From Symbiodinium natans (Eukaryota; Sar; Dinophyceae; Suessiales; Symbiodiniaceae): 64,000 nt of DNA. Made by a program: the position numbers and the translations under genes. A model generated the notes under the pieces. It saw only the letters and a program-made list of their open reading frames with translations. It had not been told where the DNA came from and searched no databases. Positions 10,924 through 21,425 of the stretch are shown here, one piece after another (the first letter of the stretch is position 1; the number at the start of each line of letters is the position of its first letter). The stretch covers positions 364,467 to 428,466 of the forward strand of contig CAJNDS010002436.1 in the NCBI GenBank assembly GCA_905221605.1, written 5' to 3'.

Positions 10924-11774
10924 CCACTTCAGGAGCCGGACGTCGTGCGTTACAAGTTCGGACTTCATCTTTCCATTCTGGAGGTGCTCGATTCGTGTCA
11001 CCGGTCCGGCCCAACGCTGGTGGGGGCCTCCAAAGGGCTTCCGCATCAGCTGTGGCACATAGACATACTCAATGTTCTTCCACTTGAGCTTGTAGTCCTT
11101 GTGCACGGTCGTGGGCCACGGGTTCTTCTTGGCCTTGCCAGGCGCCTCGCAGTCCAGGGTGCGGTTGATCCGGGGTGGAAAGGGAGTCCGCAAGTAGAAC
11201 TGCCCATCGCTGGAGGCGGAGACTCTAAAGTCGCAGCGCTTCAGTTGGACGTTCGGAAGACGGCGCACTTTTCCTTGACGCTTCGTGGGGTTGGGGTACC
11301 CCCAAGGTCGGCCCGGATGACAATGGATTCCGGTATAGCGCGTGGTGGAGAGCTTGGGAGGGTAGCCGAACCTGAGACATTGCAAGGGAGGTGGGACAGA
11401 CAAGACTGCGGCGCACCCTTATTGCTACACCTGACAAACGATTGAGAACACCTTAGGGCTAAATGATATCTCTCTCTCTCTCTGCCGTGCCATTCTCTAG
11501 GCTAAATGATATGGATGCAGTAAATAAGTTCTGATATAACATAGCTGCTACTTGCTAGATGGACTCCCCGCTAGTCAGAAGCCCAGGCGCCATGCCCTTG
11601 CACTCCTCAGCTGCAGGAAGGCACTGCTCTGAGGCAACGCTGCATGGCTGTGACCTGGAATGCTCTGCTGGAAGAAGCCGGTTGCCTCAGCTTGCCCGAC
11701 TGCCAAGGAATCCTATAGGACGTCGTTTCGGCACAGCCATCTAAAGGTACACATGTGGATACACATATACATAC

Positions 11775-11810
<36 letters not shown>

Positions 11811-13162
11811 TGTGCAAAGCTATATCTCAAATATGTACAACGTAGTTAAACTGACAGTGTGACAGTAGGTTCTCCGCCCACCCGGCTTCCGAGCCACAGA
11901 AGCTGTGAGGGGGCTCCCATGAGAGAGGCTCAGAGACTGCGCCGGGCTTGGGATGCTCCGAGCGATGCGCTGAGTACATCGCAGGAGGCAGTTCATGGCT
12001 CCTGGTACCTTTCGGCTCCTGCACTGGCTGCTACACTTATGGAAGGTAACGCAAGTGACGTGGTTATTGCGGGAATGGACCTGTCCGGCACACCTTTCAC
12101 TTTTCTCCGAGCATGAGCTCTTCTTTGAGCCAAGGGCCAGCCGAGTAGTAGCAATGAATCAGCATGGACCTCTGAGCTTACACAGCTTACGTCCTGATTG
12201 CGAATCAAGCACCACGCAGGTCCATGCAGACAACAAAAATCAGGAGACAGAGAACAAGCCCACGTGCCTTCTCCGCTTTTGCCCTTGCCAGAAGGTTCTC
12301 TAGCCTTAGGTCAAGCGCTTGCCTCTGTACTAGGCACACTGTCGGGTCCGCACGACAGGGAACAAAAACTCTTGTCTCGTCCAGCACCTCATGGCATTTC
12401 ACTCGTGGAGTTCTTTCTGCCGAGGAGCTCTCGCATCTCTTGCGCGTAGCGCATCTCCCTTTCCATGAATCCTGCCCGCTGCAGGATTCGTTGTTTGGGC
12501 ATGCTTTGGGTTCCTTCAGAACTCGGTGGCTAACCCTCAGGGCATTCGGAGGGCTGCGGGGGTGGGGAGGGGGGGAGGGGGGGAATGAAGCAAGAGGGCC
12601 TAACTCTCCACAAGACCCTTATGACAGGGTTGCGCAGAAGGCCTTTGGTCACCACGCGCTCGCGCTCCTGAGGCAGTGGGCCACGGCAATGTGTCGGGGT
12701 CTTCATGCTGGTTTCTGTTCTCCAAACCGCCGCAACCCGCAACCTGTGCGTTCCCACTCCTCCGCGTCCATGCGGTACTTCTTGTTCCGCGCCACATCGA
12801 GCTGCAGAAGGTCGATGTACTCGGCCACCTGCATTCTGGGACTCTGATTCGCTCCTCCGAAAATAGTATCAACACCTAGTTTCTGCCATTTCTTGCAGTT
12901 ACTACGGTTCTAGCTTGTATTACTATCGTTACGTCTTATTCTTGTCATTCCTTTACTGATCGTCCAGAAAAACCTTAATCCTGAACCCTACACCCTAACC
13001 CTAAACCCTAAACCCTAAACCCTAAACCCTAAACCCTAAACCCTAAACCCTAAACCCATCAAGGGCGACTGAGTCAACGCAAGCCCCAGCCTCGCCGAAG
13101 AAGCGCGCGTCCTCGACGTTGCTGTGGTTCTGCTCTCTCTGGAGCAGCTTCAGGGTCCTTGG
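10924..13162 (-). CDS. Multi-exon gene of unrecognised function
   Basis: Minus-strand exons that fit by phase and splice dinucleotides: 13091-13162 (ends GAG, GC donor), 12744-12828 (begins VAEYIDLLQLDVARNKK after a TGCAG acceptor, GT donor), 12403-12471 (GFMEREMRYAQEMRELLG, GT donor), about 12264-12329 (QRQALDLRLENLLARAKAEK), about 12081-12130 (ends KVKGVPDR, GT donor) and 11371 to about 10924 (FGYPPKLSTTRYTGIHCHPG onward, ending RLLKW then TGA). The first part is helical and charged; the last exon, about 149 residues, is basic and rich in proline and aromatic residues. I do not recognise the family; an organellar ribosomal or RNA-binding protein is a guess only. The left boundary of the fifth exon is unresolved. 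The LINE at 13184-23123 lies just upstream in the same orientation, so earlier exons, if present, would be above 23.1 kb. Confidence 0.6.
12985..13055 (+). repeat. CCCTAAA array in an intron of the unknown gene
   Basis: About nine units between the exons at 13091-13162 and 12744-12828; in the sense direction of that gene it reads TTTAGGG. Confidence 0.9.
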
Positions 13163-13164
13163 CT

Positions 13165-13183
13165 GGTTTAGGGTTTAGGGTTT
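13165..13183 (+). repeat. TTTAGGG remnant at the LINE 3' junction
   Basis: About two and a half TTTAGGG units lie between the 3' end of the LINE and the exon at 13162. The matching block at the other end of the LINE (23124-23212) has the same orientation, so the element appears to split one array. Confidence 0.85.
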
Positions 13184-13235
13184 CAGCGGGCTCTGCATGT
13201 GACTGAAAGTCGCGCCTCAAATTCGTCCTGCCGCG

Positions 13236-16200
13236 CTATGCGCTGGCTCTTGTAACATGCAAAATGTCACCCCGTGCCCAGAAGCGTAGCCCAAGAACCT
13301 GCCTCTCAAAGCAAGTCCCTGTACAGTGAGCCTCGACAATAGCACTCAGGGTTCCAAAAATGGCCTCCCAGTCCTGGCGCCCGATTATGTCTAGCGGCCA
13401 AGTGTAAAGACCATATTCAGCAGCAACCACTCTTGTATTCCATACTAAGGTGGCTCCTGAAAATTGCCTAATTTTCTCAAAGTCCCAATCCCGCCATGCC
13501 CTGGCAAAATGACAAACGTACGGCGGCAAAGGCAGTGACATGGGTGGGGCAACGGAAGACCGGGCAGTAGGCTGGAGAGTAGCCCACCATGGACGTGGTC
13601 CAGCAACCGTACTCGGCGGGCGCCAGCCATCATCGACATCAGGATGCGGCGCCTCACATCCAAGGTCCGCCTCAGCATAGCAGACGCCACACGACGGCTG
13701 TTGGCGTAAGTGTTGCCTAAGGCGTCTGGTGGACCAAAACTCAACGCAGCAGCATTGGCACGCTGTACCCACGGCAGCCGAAGCAACCGCAGGCCTCGCA
13801 TGCATGTGTCTCATGTGTGAACCGCCTGCTGCTGCATTCGCGAACATTTGGTGGCATTCAGGGCATGTCCACGAGCTGCTATGCTGTCTGCAGACTCCAG
13901 TTGGGATGCGGATGGCAACAATTCCATCCTGCAACTGACTTCTGGCTATGAAGATTCTCCTGCGAACTGCCCTGCAAGCTGTCTGCCGCGCACGAAGAAT
14001 CCGCGCCCTGAAGCTTTGCACCGCAGACGTCAGCGCTGCTGCATGCTGCTTGGCTTGCTGCATCCAATGTCTACAAGGCCGAAACTCGCGCACGCATTCC
14101 ACATTGGTCGCCGGCTGACCTAGCAGCGGGTAGCATACTCGGTACAAGGCCTGCCCAGCCTGGTGGAGCCAGAAGCTTTCCGCCTCGGAAACAAACCACA
14201 AGCCATAGCAGTCAGACCGAACCAACTGCATGAGGAGTCGTGCCCGATGCAGCCACAGGTTCTCTTCCGGGTTCAGAACGCACAGGGCCGAGCACACGTC
14301 CTGGTCCGTCAAACCCACGACACTGGCGCCCAACAATGGTTTCATGCAACCGCGCATAATGCGCATGTAAGCCGCATGCAGCATTTCACGCTCGTTGCTG
14401 GTAGCTAGCGTCCAAACTCCGGCCCCGTGCATGAGGCTGTTGAGTACGAGCGAATCAACAACTTGCACGCGTTCGGAAATGCTTAACTCAGGGTTGGTGA
14501 GGACCCGCCTGCGCACGGGAAGGAATTTAGCCCACGCGGTCTCACCGCGACTTCGCAAATCTGGAGCATCTGTGGAAGACGCACACACTGTCGTGCCCAA
14601 ATGAAGGTAGCTACTGGCCAACACCAACCGGATCGTGCGTCCTGCAACCTCTACCTCGTGTACACCTGCTTCTCTCACCCAAGCCTGACGCCGAGCCTCT
14701 TGCGACCCTTTTCCGCGCATTGCAAGGACAGCCTCAGTCTTTCTTGGGGAGTGGTTGACTGCTATTCCGGCAAGCCCAAGTGCCACATGCGCCGCGCGAG
14801 TGGCAGCATCAAGCCGATGCATTAGCTCTGTTGGCGCGTCGGCGTCAATGAGAATTGCGAGGTCGTCAACCCATGTCGGGATGTAACATGGGCACCAAGA
14901 CTGCGAAGGCATATCCCCTCCGTTCGTGAGAGGTGACTGCAGCATGCCGGCCTCCCGCAAGCTTTGTTCAAGGGAGCGCAGACTTATGTCGAAAACGACC
15001 TGAAACAGGATGTCGGCCAGCGGTGAGCCAGGTCCCGTTCCCGTAAAGGACTGCACAACCTGCTGGGCCTGTGGGTTCATGCAGTACCATGTACCAGTCA
15101 GCTGTGCCTGAAAAATATAGTTCAAACTGGACGAAACGCCCAGTTCAACCAATCGCCCCGGCTGGGATAGCAACTGTTTAGCTCTATCACATATCTGTGA
15201 GTCCACATGGATGCCATCCAACAGCCGCTGGACAGCCTGCTCAAGGCCCCCTTCTTGCTGCAGACTACCCCACAGATACTCTCGCAACGTGGAGTAGAAG
15301 GCCTGTTGCCCGTCAACGAAGAGCACAGCAGCCGAACGTCCGGCTGCTTTGGCTCGGCTAAAGTGAAGCCGGACCATCAAACTGGACAGCTCCATCGGGC
15401 GCGCCTTGATGCCACCTCCAGTACCTTCCCGCGCTTGCGCGCGAAAAGCCTTCTCCAGAGGTTCGCGAAGCACTCTGGCCACCGCTTTGCCAGCCGGTTC
15501 TTGTAAAAGGATGTTTCTCCACCCGGTGACCTCTCCCAAGCACTTATGGGGTTTGGGAATGGCGCGCGCGATGCCGCCTTTCCATAAAAGTGGCCCGCGC
15601 CCGCGAGCACACGTCTTGGCAAGCAACGGCCAGTGTGTCCTGGCTGCCTCAGCTGGAGCTGCGCGGTATAGCTCGGCTACAAGGCCTGTTAGGCCTGGCG
15701 CCTTGCCAGATTTAAGCTGCGAAAAGCTTTCGGTCAACGCATGCAAAGTCGGTATCTCTTCGATGGGCACAACTTGGGGCCTCGGGGCTTCCCGTGACCT
15801 GCATTGCTCGAGCGAGCCAATTTCCCCACGTTCAAACTGCGCAAAATGCTGTTGCAGGCGGTCCAAGACTTCTTCCGGTTCAGTCAGGAGAGAATCTCCT
15901 GTGAGCAAAACGGGATTGGGCTGCAGGGCCTTGTACCGTCTACCGGACCGAAGAACGGCGCGCATGTGCGATGCCAGCGCCTCAGGACCCTCACTTTTGG
16001 CATCTTTCATGGCCTTCCTTGTCAATTGAGCTTCATCTTTCCTTGTGACTTTTCGCAACTTTTGACCCAGTCTTCTAACACTAACGCAGCATCTGGCCTG
16101 CAGAGCGTACAATCCGGCAAGAGGCCTACACACATTGGCACGATAGCACGGCCGCCGCCATGCTTTGAACACAGCATGTAGCCAGATCCTTTGTGTCATG

Positions 16201-19200
16201 GCCCTGGCTCGTCTAGCGATGTGTCTATATTGATGGCGTGCCCTAACTAACAGCCAGGCGTCAGGTGACATGCCAGGCTTGCGTGGCCCGGGCAGCTTTG
16301 CTGGCAGCATATCCGACGCCTGTGTAAGATGCGCATTTATGACACTTAAATGAACATCAACATCACATTCCCAAGGCACAGCAGGGAGGCTTTGAAAGAT
16401 TTGTTTTGCGCATTGGTGCCCTTCGTCCGATGCCAAGAAAGCTCTATCGATCACGCGGCGCCTCTTTACGACTTCAAGCTCAAGGCAAACTTTGAGGTCG
16501 GCATGCAGCGGGTGATGATCAAACCCTGAATGCAAATCAAGGAAATGCGGGACATCATGATGCACAGAGAGGAAAGGCCGCCATGACTGTGGCACTGCCA
16601 CAAAGTCCAAGCAAGCAGGCTTGCCTGCTGGACTCGTCCACGTGACTATGGGTTGCCCCGCGCTATTTAACACCCCAGTTGCGGCAAGCTCGAACCGTCG
16701 CAAGAAATGCGCAAAATGCTCAGCATTGAGGTTTCGGGGTTTCATGCTGCCTTCCACGCCAGCATCAAATCGAGCGTTGGCGTCAATTAAGAGCACCACC
16801 TGCCTGCCTCGCGGGATGGCATTTACTATGCCTGCTAACCACTGCCACCACTCATGAATTGTGTCTGGCTTTTCGGCTGAGGTGCGGGCATGTGCGCAGA
16901 CAAACGCGAACCTGGCTCCTGCACAGCTGGCGGTCACAACAAGACAACGGGGCGAGCTATGCGTGACAGAGAACCCCCTTGCATCCCATGTGACTGGCCC
17001 GCTTTCTGCGTTGGCAATGGCGGAAGTGGAAAACCACAATTGGCATCCACCCTGTCCTGCAATAGGCATTGAAGCGAAAATTTTAAAGCCCTGAAAGTGC
17101 CTCATGACGTCACACGTCTCCCTTGTTTCCTGAAAGCCAGCCACAGGGCAGCGCTGCTTTGACAGGTGGCTAGCAAGGCATTGTCTTTGTTCGACACGTT
17201 GCATGGACAAGGAGTTATATGTGATGAGCCGCCACTCGAGCTGAATGACTTCCTTGGCGGCTGACGCTGTCTGCATTGCCAGGGCGGCAGGTGTCGCCAG
17301 AGCCTCCTTCATGACGTTGGAGCTTTCACCTATGACTTGCACGGGCGACTCATAGGGCATGTCAGCCACTTTGGCATCATTAGCGACCACCCACAACCAA
17401 GCGAACATGTGATGCCTGATGGCAAATGCAACTGGCTCTCCTGGTGCCTCAGTGGCTGCTCGTGGGAACTTGGACACGTGCTTGACAAGTGAGTCAGCCA
17501 TCTCATTGCCACCAATGCCGGTGTGTGACCGCTCGTGTTGGAAGCATATAGGGACACCAACCTCAGCCGCAACAGCACGAAGGGCATGCATGGCTCGTGG
17601 GACATTGGCTTCTCCTAGCTTACCTTGCAACCGCCATCTGCCCTCAGCTGTCCTGGCCGCGACTTTGCAGTCATAGTGGATGACAGCGCTGGATGGTTTC
17701 GCAGCCAAGATCATGGCTTGTGCTATGAACATGGCGACACATTCTGCCTCGAGAGCCTGGGGGTGGTCGAACCCAAGGAATTTGGAATGGTCAGGCCCCC
17801 ACAAGATGTCAGCAAGATAGCCAGCCCAGTGCTTTTTGGTGGTTCCTTCCCAGAAAGCAAGGACTGCCCACGCAGGCGGGTGCTTGGCATCAGGCCAGGA
17901 GGTGCCATCAACGAACAAGTGGAGCGTTTGCTGGCATGGGCAAGGACGCCAGTCAACTTCATGTTCGAGCCAGGGCGCTACGCTTTCATGTAGTTGCATG
18001 CCATCTGGTAGCTGTAGTTGCCATTGATCGGGCGTGAAATCTTCAAGCAACTGGGCAATGGAATTTGGGCATAAGTCGCACTTGATTCGAGCTTCACAGA
18101 CTTCGTCAGGTATCGCTTGCTCAAGGGATATAACAGCTGCCATGTTTGAGGACTCTGCCCCATGGCTCACTGCTTGCTCCGTTGAGAGGTCTGTTGACTG
18201 GCTGAACTGCGGCGCGAAGAGTCCTGCCGACTTGCTGGTGGAATGGAGACCTGAGACCTCTGCTTCCCCCTTGGGCGCGAAGAGTCCTGCCGACCTGTTA
18301 GTCGGACTGAGATCTGAGACCTTTGCTTGGATTTGCGGCGTGAAGAGCCCTTCCAACCTGCCGGCCGGTTTGGGACCTGAGACCTCTGCTTGCACCTGGG
18401 GCATGAAGAGTCCTGCCGACCGGCTGGCCGGGTTGAGACCTGAGACCTCTGCTTGCACTTGGGGCACAAAGAGTCCTGCCGACCTGGTGGCCGGGTTCAG
18501 ACCTGAGACCTCTGCTGGTTGCGGGGCGCAGGCTCCTGCCGACTGGCTGGCCAGATGGAGACTGAGACCTCTGCTGACACTTGCGACGCGGAGAGTCCTG
18601 CCAACCGGCTGGCTGGACTGAGACCTGAAACCTTTGCTGCAACCTGTGGCTGGGCTGAGACCTGAGACCTCTGCTTGCAACTGCGGCGTGGACCTGCTGC
18701 CTGAGACCTCTGCTTGCTGGGACATGCTGGCCGGGTTGAGACCTGAGACCTCTGCTTGCGAATTGGGCACGAGGAGTCCTGCCGACCCGCTTGCCGGACT
18801 GAGACCTGAGACCTCTGCTTGCACCTGCGGCATGAAGAGTTCTGTTGAGACCCCTGCTTGGATTTGGGGCGCAAAGAGTCCTGCCGACATGCTGGCCGGA
18901 TTGGGACCTGAAACCTCTGCTTGCCGTTTGGGCACAAAGAGCCCTACCGACCTGCTGGCCGGATTGAGACCTGAGACTGCACCTTGAGCAAAGAGTCCTG
19001 CCGACCCGCTGGCCAGACTGGGACCTGAGACCTCTGCTTGCACCTGCGGCATGAAGGGCTCTGCTGAGATCTCTGCTTGGATTTGGGGCACAAAGAGTCC
19101 TGCCGACCTGCTGGCCGGATTGAGACCTGAGACCTCTGCTTGCACATGCGGCACGCAGAGTCCTGCCGACCCGCTGGCCGGATTGAGTCCTGAGACCTCT

Positions 19201-21425
19201 GCTTGCACCTGACACGTGAAGAGTTCTGTTGAGACCTCTGCTTGCACCTTGGGCACAAAGAGTCCTGCCGACCCGCTGGCCGGATTGAGACCTGAGACCT
19301 CTGCTTGTAGCTGGACAGAGAGTCCTGCCGACCTGCTGGCCGGATTGAGACCTGAAACCTTTGGCTGCATCAGGGCAGAGAGTCCTGCCGACCTGCTGGC
19401 CGGATTGAGACCTGAAACCTTTGCTTGCACCTGGCTCGCAAAGAGTGCTGCCGACTGGCTGGCCTCTGCTGGTTGCAGAGCGGATCGTCCTGCCGACCGG
19501 CTGGCCGGAAGACTGAGACCTCTGCTGATACTTGCGGCGTGGAGAGTCCTGCCAACCGGCCGGTTGGATTGAGACCTCAAACCTTTGCTGCAACCTGTGG
19601 CGCGGAGGGTTGACAAGCCGGTTGCTGCTTGCACCTGACGCGACCGGCTATCCGCAGTGAAAGCTGACACCTCTCCTGGCACCTGCAGTGTGGAGGGGCC
19701 TGCCGACCGGCTAGCCGGATGGTGACCTGAAACCTTGGCTGGCGCCTGCGCAGTGACAAGAAGTCCCCTTGACACGCTGTCCGCACTGGGGTCGGTTGGA
19801 ACCTGCGGCACGGTGAGTCCTGCTGACCGGCTGGCCAGATAGCCTGGGACCTTAGCTGCCTCTTGCGGTGTGGAGAGTGTTGCCACGCTGGCCGCGTTGG
19901 AACTTGACACCTCTAGCATCTGTGGCGTGGAGAGTCCTGCCGACCGGCTGGCCGGATAAAGCCCTGAGACCTCTGATTGCACCTTGGGCACGCAGAGTCC
20001 TGCCGACCCGCTGGCCGGACTGAGACCTGAGACCTCTGCTTGCACCTGCAGCATGAAGAGTTCTGTTGAGACCTCTGCTTGGATTTGGGGCACAAAGAGT
20101 CCTGCCGACCTGCTGGCCGGATTGAGACCTGAGACCTCTGTTTGCACCTGGGGCACAAAGAGTCCTGCCGACCTGCTGGCCGGATTGAGACCTGACACCT
20201 CTGCTTGCACCTGCGGCATGAAGGGTATTGTTGAGACCTCTGCTTGGATTTGGGGCACAAAGAGTCCTGCCGACCTGCTGGCCGGATTGAGACCTGAGAC
20301 CTCTGTTTGCACCTGGGGCACAAAGAGTCCTGCCGACCTGCTGGCCGGATTGAGACCTGACACCTCTGCTTGCACCTCTGCTTGCACCTGCGTCATGAAG
20401 GGTATTGTTGAGACCTCTGCTTGGATTTGGGGCACAAAGAGTCCTGCCGACCTGCTGGCCGGATTGAGACCTGAGACCTCTGTTTGCACCTGGGGCACAA
20501 AGAGTCCTGCCGACCTGCTGGCCGGATTGAGACCTGACACCTCTGCTTGCACCTGCGGCATGAAGGGTACTGTTGAGACCTCTGCTTGGATTTGGGGCAC
20601 AAATAGTCCTGCCGACCTGCTGGCCGGATTGAGACCTGAGACCTCTGTTTGCACCTGGGGCACAAAGAGTCCTGCCGACCTGCTGGCCGGATTGAGACCT
20701 GAGACCTCTGCTTGCACCTTGGGCACGAAGAGTCCTGCCGACCCGCTGGCCGGATCGAGATCATGGGCTTGTACCTGCGGCACTCCCTCAGCAGTACCTG
20801 ATGGCCGAGCTACCTCACGAAGGTTGTTCAACTCGTTTCTAAAGGAGGCAATTGCCTTTACGGCCCATGAGTCGTCGTCGAAATGTACCTTTTTCAAATT
20901 TCGGTACCCCCATCTATGCCGTCCATCAGCCCTTTTCAGGCAGCTTAAGCATTCGGAACGCACTGGTGCGTCAAGGGGCTGCAGCGATATAGGCTCATGC
21001 CCTTCAAGGTTCGACAAGGTACCGTCCTCGACGGTGGGGAGGCCTGAACTACACAGCGGCTTGCCAGAAATCTTTGTACACATGACATGTGGGATGGGGG
21101 AATGACATCTTGACGATAACAGCCCTGCTCCACCGAGGCTCGGTACGGCACCGTCCTCGAAGGTGGTAGGACCAGAAATCTTCTGTACACTCTCACGCTT
21201 TGTACACTGTACATGAGAATCACTGTACCCAAGGCTTTCGGCTTCGCAGCTGTCACTCCATTCCCACTTCGGTTCAATCTCAGCAAGAGTGTGACCACAC
21301 GTTTCTTCCTGACATTGAACCCTTAGAGCATCGCCATCCATTTCATCATTCTCAAGTATCCTCGGATCCCGATGAAAGGAATGGCTGGCAGCAAAAGCGT
21401 AAGCGATGTTGAGCTCGAAAGTCAT
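13236..21425 (-). CDS. LINE ORF2: RNase H, endonuclease, reverse transcriptase, zinc fingers
   Basis: 2729 residues from the ATG at 21425 (MTFELNIAYAF); the frame is open further upstream to about 23057 but that part overlaps ORF1 and looks non-coding. In order: a linker; a minisatellite-encoded repeat region (18195-20765); an RNase H fold (17480-17930) with FVDGT, LEAECVA, IHYDCK and HTGIGGNEMAD; an apurinic-type endonuclease (16490-17250) with TYNSLS, GFQETR, LLIDANARFD and FDHHPLH; a reverse transcriptase with KAPG (about 15700), motif A FVDGQQAF (15300-15325), motif B GPGSPLAD (15010-15038) and motif C WVDDL (14859-14877); then two C-terminal zinc fingers, CPECHQMF...HMRHMH and CQCCCVEF...HLRQQPSC (13750-13875). 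RNase H placed before the endonuclease is unusual, since LINE RNase H normally follows the RT. The expected role is target-primed reverse transcription. Confidence 0.93.
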   Translation of the reverse strand: MTFELNIAYAFAASHSFHRDPRILENDEMDGDALRVQCQEETCGHTLAEIEPKWEWSDSCEAESLGYSDSHVQCTKRESVQKISGPTTFEDGAVPSLGGAGLLSSRCHSPIPHVMCTKISGKPLCSSGLPTVEDGTLSNLEGHEPISLQPLDAPVRSECLSCLKRADGRHRWGYRNLKKVHFDDDSWAVKAIASFRNELNNLREVARPSGTAEGVPQVQAHDLDPASGSAGLFVPKVQAEVSGLNPASRSAGLFVPQVQTEVSGLNPASRSAGLFVPQIQAEVSTVPFMPQVQAEVSGLNPASRSAGLFVPQVQTEVSGLNPASRSAGLFVPQIQAEVSTIPFMTQVQAEVQAEVSGLNPASRSAGLFVPQVQTEVSGLNPASRSAGLFVPQIQAEVSTIPFMPQVQAEVSGLNPASRSAGLFVPQVQTEVSGLNPASRSAGLFVPQIQAEVSTELFMLQVQAEVSGLSPASGSAGLCVPKVQSEVSGLYPASRSAGLSTPQMLEVSSSNAASVATLSTPQEAAKVPGYLASRSAGLTVPQVPTDPSADSVSRGLLVTAQAPAKVSGHHPASRSAGPSTLQVPGEVSAFTADSRSRQVQAATGLSTLRATGCSKGLRSQSNRPVGRTLHAASISRGLSLPASRSAGRSALQPAEASQSAALFASQVQAKVSGLNPASRSAGLSALMQPKVSGLNPASRSAGLSVQLQAEVSGLNPASGSAGLFVPKVQAEVSTELFTCQVQAEVSGLNPASGSAGLCVPHVQAEVSGLNPASRSAGLFVPQIQAEISAEPFMPQVQAEVSGPSLASGSAGLFAQGAVSGLNPASRSVGLFVPKRQAEVSGPNPASMSAGLFAPQIQAGVSTELFMPQVQAEVSGLSPASGSAGLLVPNSQAEVSGLNPASMSQQAEVSGSRSTPQLQAEVSGLSPATGCSKGFRSQSSQPVGRTLRVASVSRGLSLHLASQSAGACAPQPAEVSGLNPATRSAGLFVPQVQAEVSGLNPASRSAGLFMPQVQAEVSGPKPAGRLEGLFTPQIQAKVSDLSPTNRSAGLFAPKGEAEVSGLHSTSKSAGLFAPQFSQSTDLSTEQAVSHGAESSNMAAVISLEQAIPDEVCEARIKCDLCPNSIAQLLEDFTPDQWQLQLPDGMQLHESVAPWLEHEVDWRPCPCQQTLHLFVDGTSWPDAKHPPAWAVLAFWEGTTKKHWAGYLADILWGPDHSKFLGFDHPQALEAECVAMFIAQAMILAAKPSSAVIHYDCKVAARTAEGRWRLQGKLGEANVPRAMHALRAVAAEVGVPICFQHERSHTGIGGNEMADSLVKHVSKFPRAATEAPGEPVAFAIRHHMFAWLWVVANDAKVADMPYESPVQVIGESSNVMKEALATPAALAMQTASAAKEVIQLEWRLITYNSLSMQRVEQRQCLASHLSKQRCPVAGFQETRETCDVMRHFQGFKIFASMPIAGQGGCQLWFSTSAIANAESGPVTWDARGFSVTHSSPRCLVVTASCAGARFAFVCAHARTSAEKPDTIHEWWQWLAGIVNAIPRGRQVVLLIDANARFDAGVEGSMKPRNLNAEHFAHFLRRFELAATGVLNSAGQPIVTWTSPAGKPACLDFVAVPQSWRPFLSVHHDVPHFLDLHSGFDHHPLHADLKVCLELEVVKRRRVIDRAFLASDEGHQCAKQIFQSLPAVPWECDVDVHLSVINAHLTQASDMLPAKLPGPRKPGMSPDAWLLVRARHQYRHIARRARAMTQRIWLHAVFKAWRRPCYRANVCRPLAGLYALQARCCVSVRRLGQKLRKVTRKDEAQLTRKAMKDAKSEGPEALASHMRAVLRSGRRYKALQPNPVLLTGDSLLTEPEEVLDRLQQHFAQFERGEIGSLEQCRSREAPRPQVVPIEEIPTLHALTESFSQLKSGKAPGLTGLVAELYRAAPAEAARTHWPLLAKTCARGRGPLLWKGGIARAIPKPHKCLGEVTGWRNILLQEPAGKAVARVLREPLEKAFRAQAREGTGGGIKARPMELSSLMVRLHFSRAKAAGRSAAVLFVDGQQAFYSTLREYLWGSLQQEGGLEQAVQRLLDGIHVDSQICDRAKQLLSQPGRLVELGVSSSLNYIFQAQLTGTWYCMNPQAQQVVQSFTGTGPGSPLADILFQVVFDISLRSLEQSLREAGMLQSPLTNGGDMPSQSWCPCYIPTWVDDLAILIDADAPTELMHRLDAATRAAHVALGLAGIAVNHSPRKTEAVLAMRGKGSQEARRQAWVREAGVHEVEVAGRTIRLVLASSYLHLGTTVCASSTDAPDLRSRGETAWAKFLPVRRRVLTNPELSISERVQVVDSLVLNSLMHGAGVWTLATSNEREMLHAAYMRIMRGCMKPLLGASVVGLTDQDVCSALCVLNPEENLWLHRARLLMQLVRSDCYGLWFVSEAESFWLHQAGQALYRVCYPLLGQPATNVECVREFRPCRHWMQQAKQHAAALTSAVQSFRARILRARQTACRAVRRRIFIARSQLQDGIVAIRIPTGVCRQHSSSWTCPECHQMFANAAAGGSHMRHMHARPAVASAAVGTACQCCCVEFWSTRRLRQHLRQQPSCGVCYAEADLGCEAPHPDVDDGWRPPSTVAGPRPWWATLQPTARSSVAPPMSLPLPPYVCHFARAWRDWDFEKIRQFSGATLVWNTRVVAAEYGLYTWPLDIIGRQDWEAIFGTLSAIVEAHCTGTCFERQVLGLRFWARGDILHVTRASA
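18195..20765 (-). repeat. 63-bp in-frame minisatellite within LINE ORF2
   Basis: Dozens of 21-codon units with consensus VSGLNPASRSAGLFVPQVQAE run without a stop. Between about 19,985 and 20,740 a higher-order unit of two full copies plus a 13-codon short copy (EVSTIPFMPQVQA type, about 165 bp) is itself repeated four times. The complementary strand is also nearly stop-free, which produces long but meaningless plus-strand ORFs (for example 19984-21105). The repeats are most alike in the higher-order block and diverge toward 18.2 and 19.7 kb. Confidence 0.93.

Noticed and set aside
19984-21105. Long plus-strand ORF (373 residues) rich in TKSPADLLAGLRPETSACT-type repeats
   Set aside because: It is the complement of the LINE ORF2 minisatellite; repetition of a stop-free unit keeps the opposite strand open.
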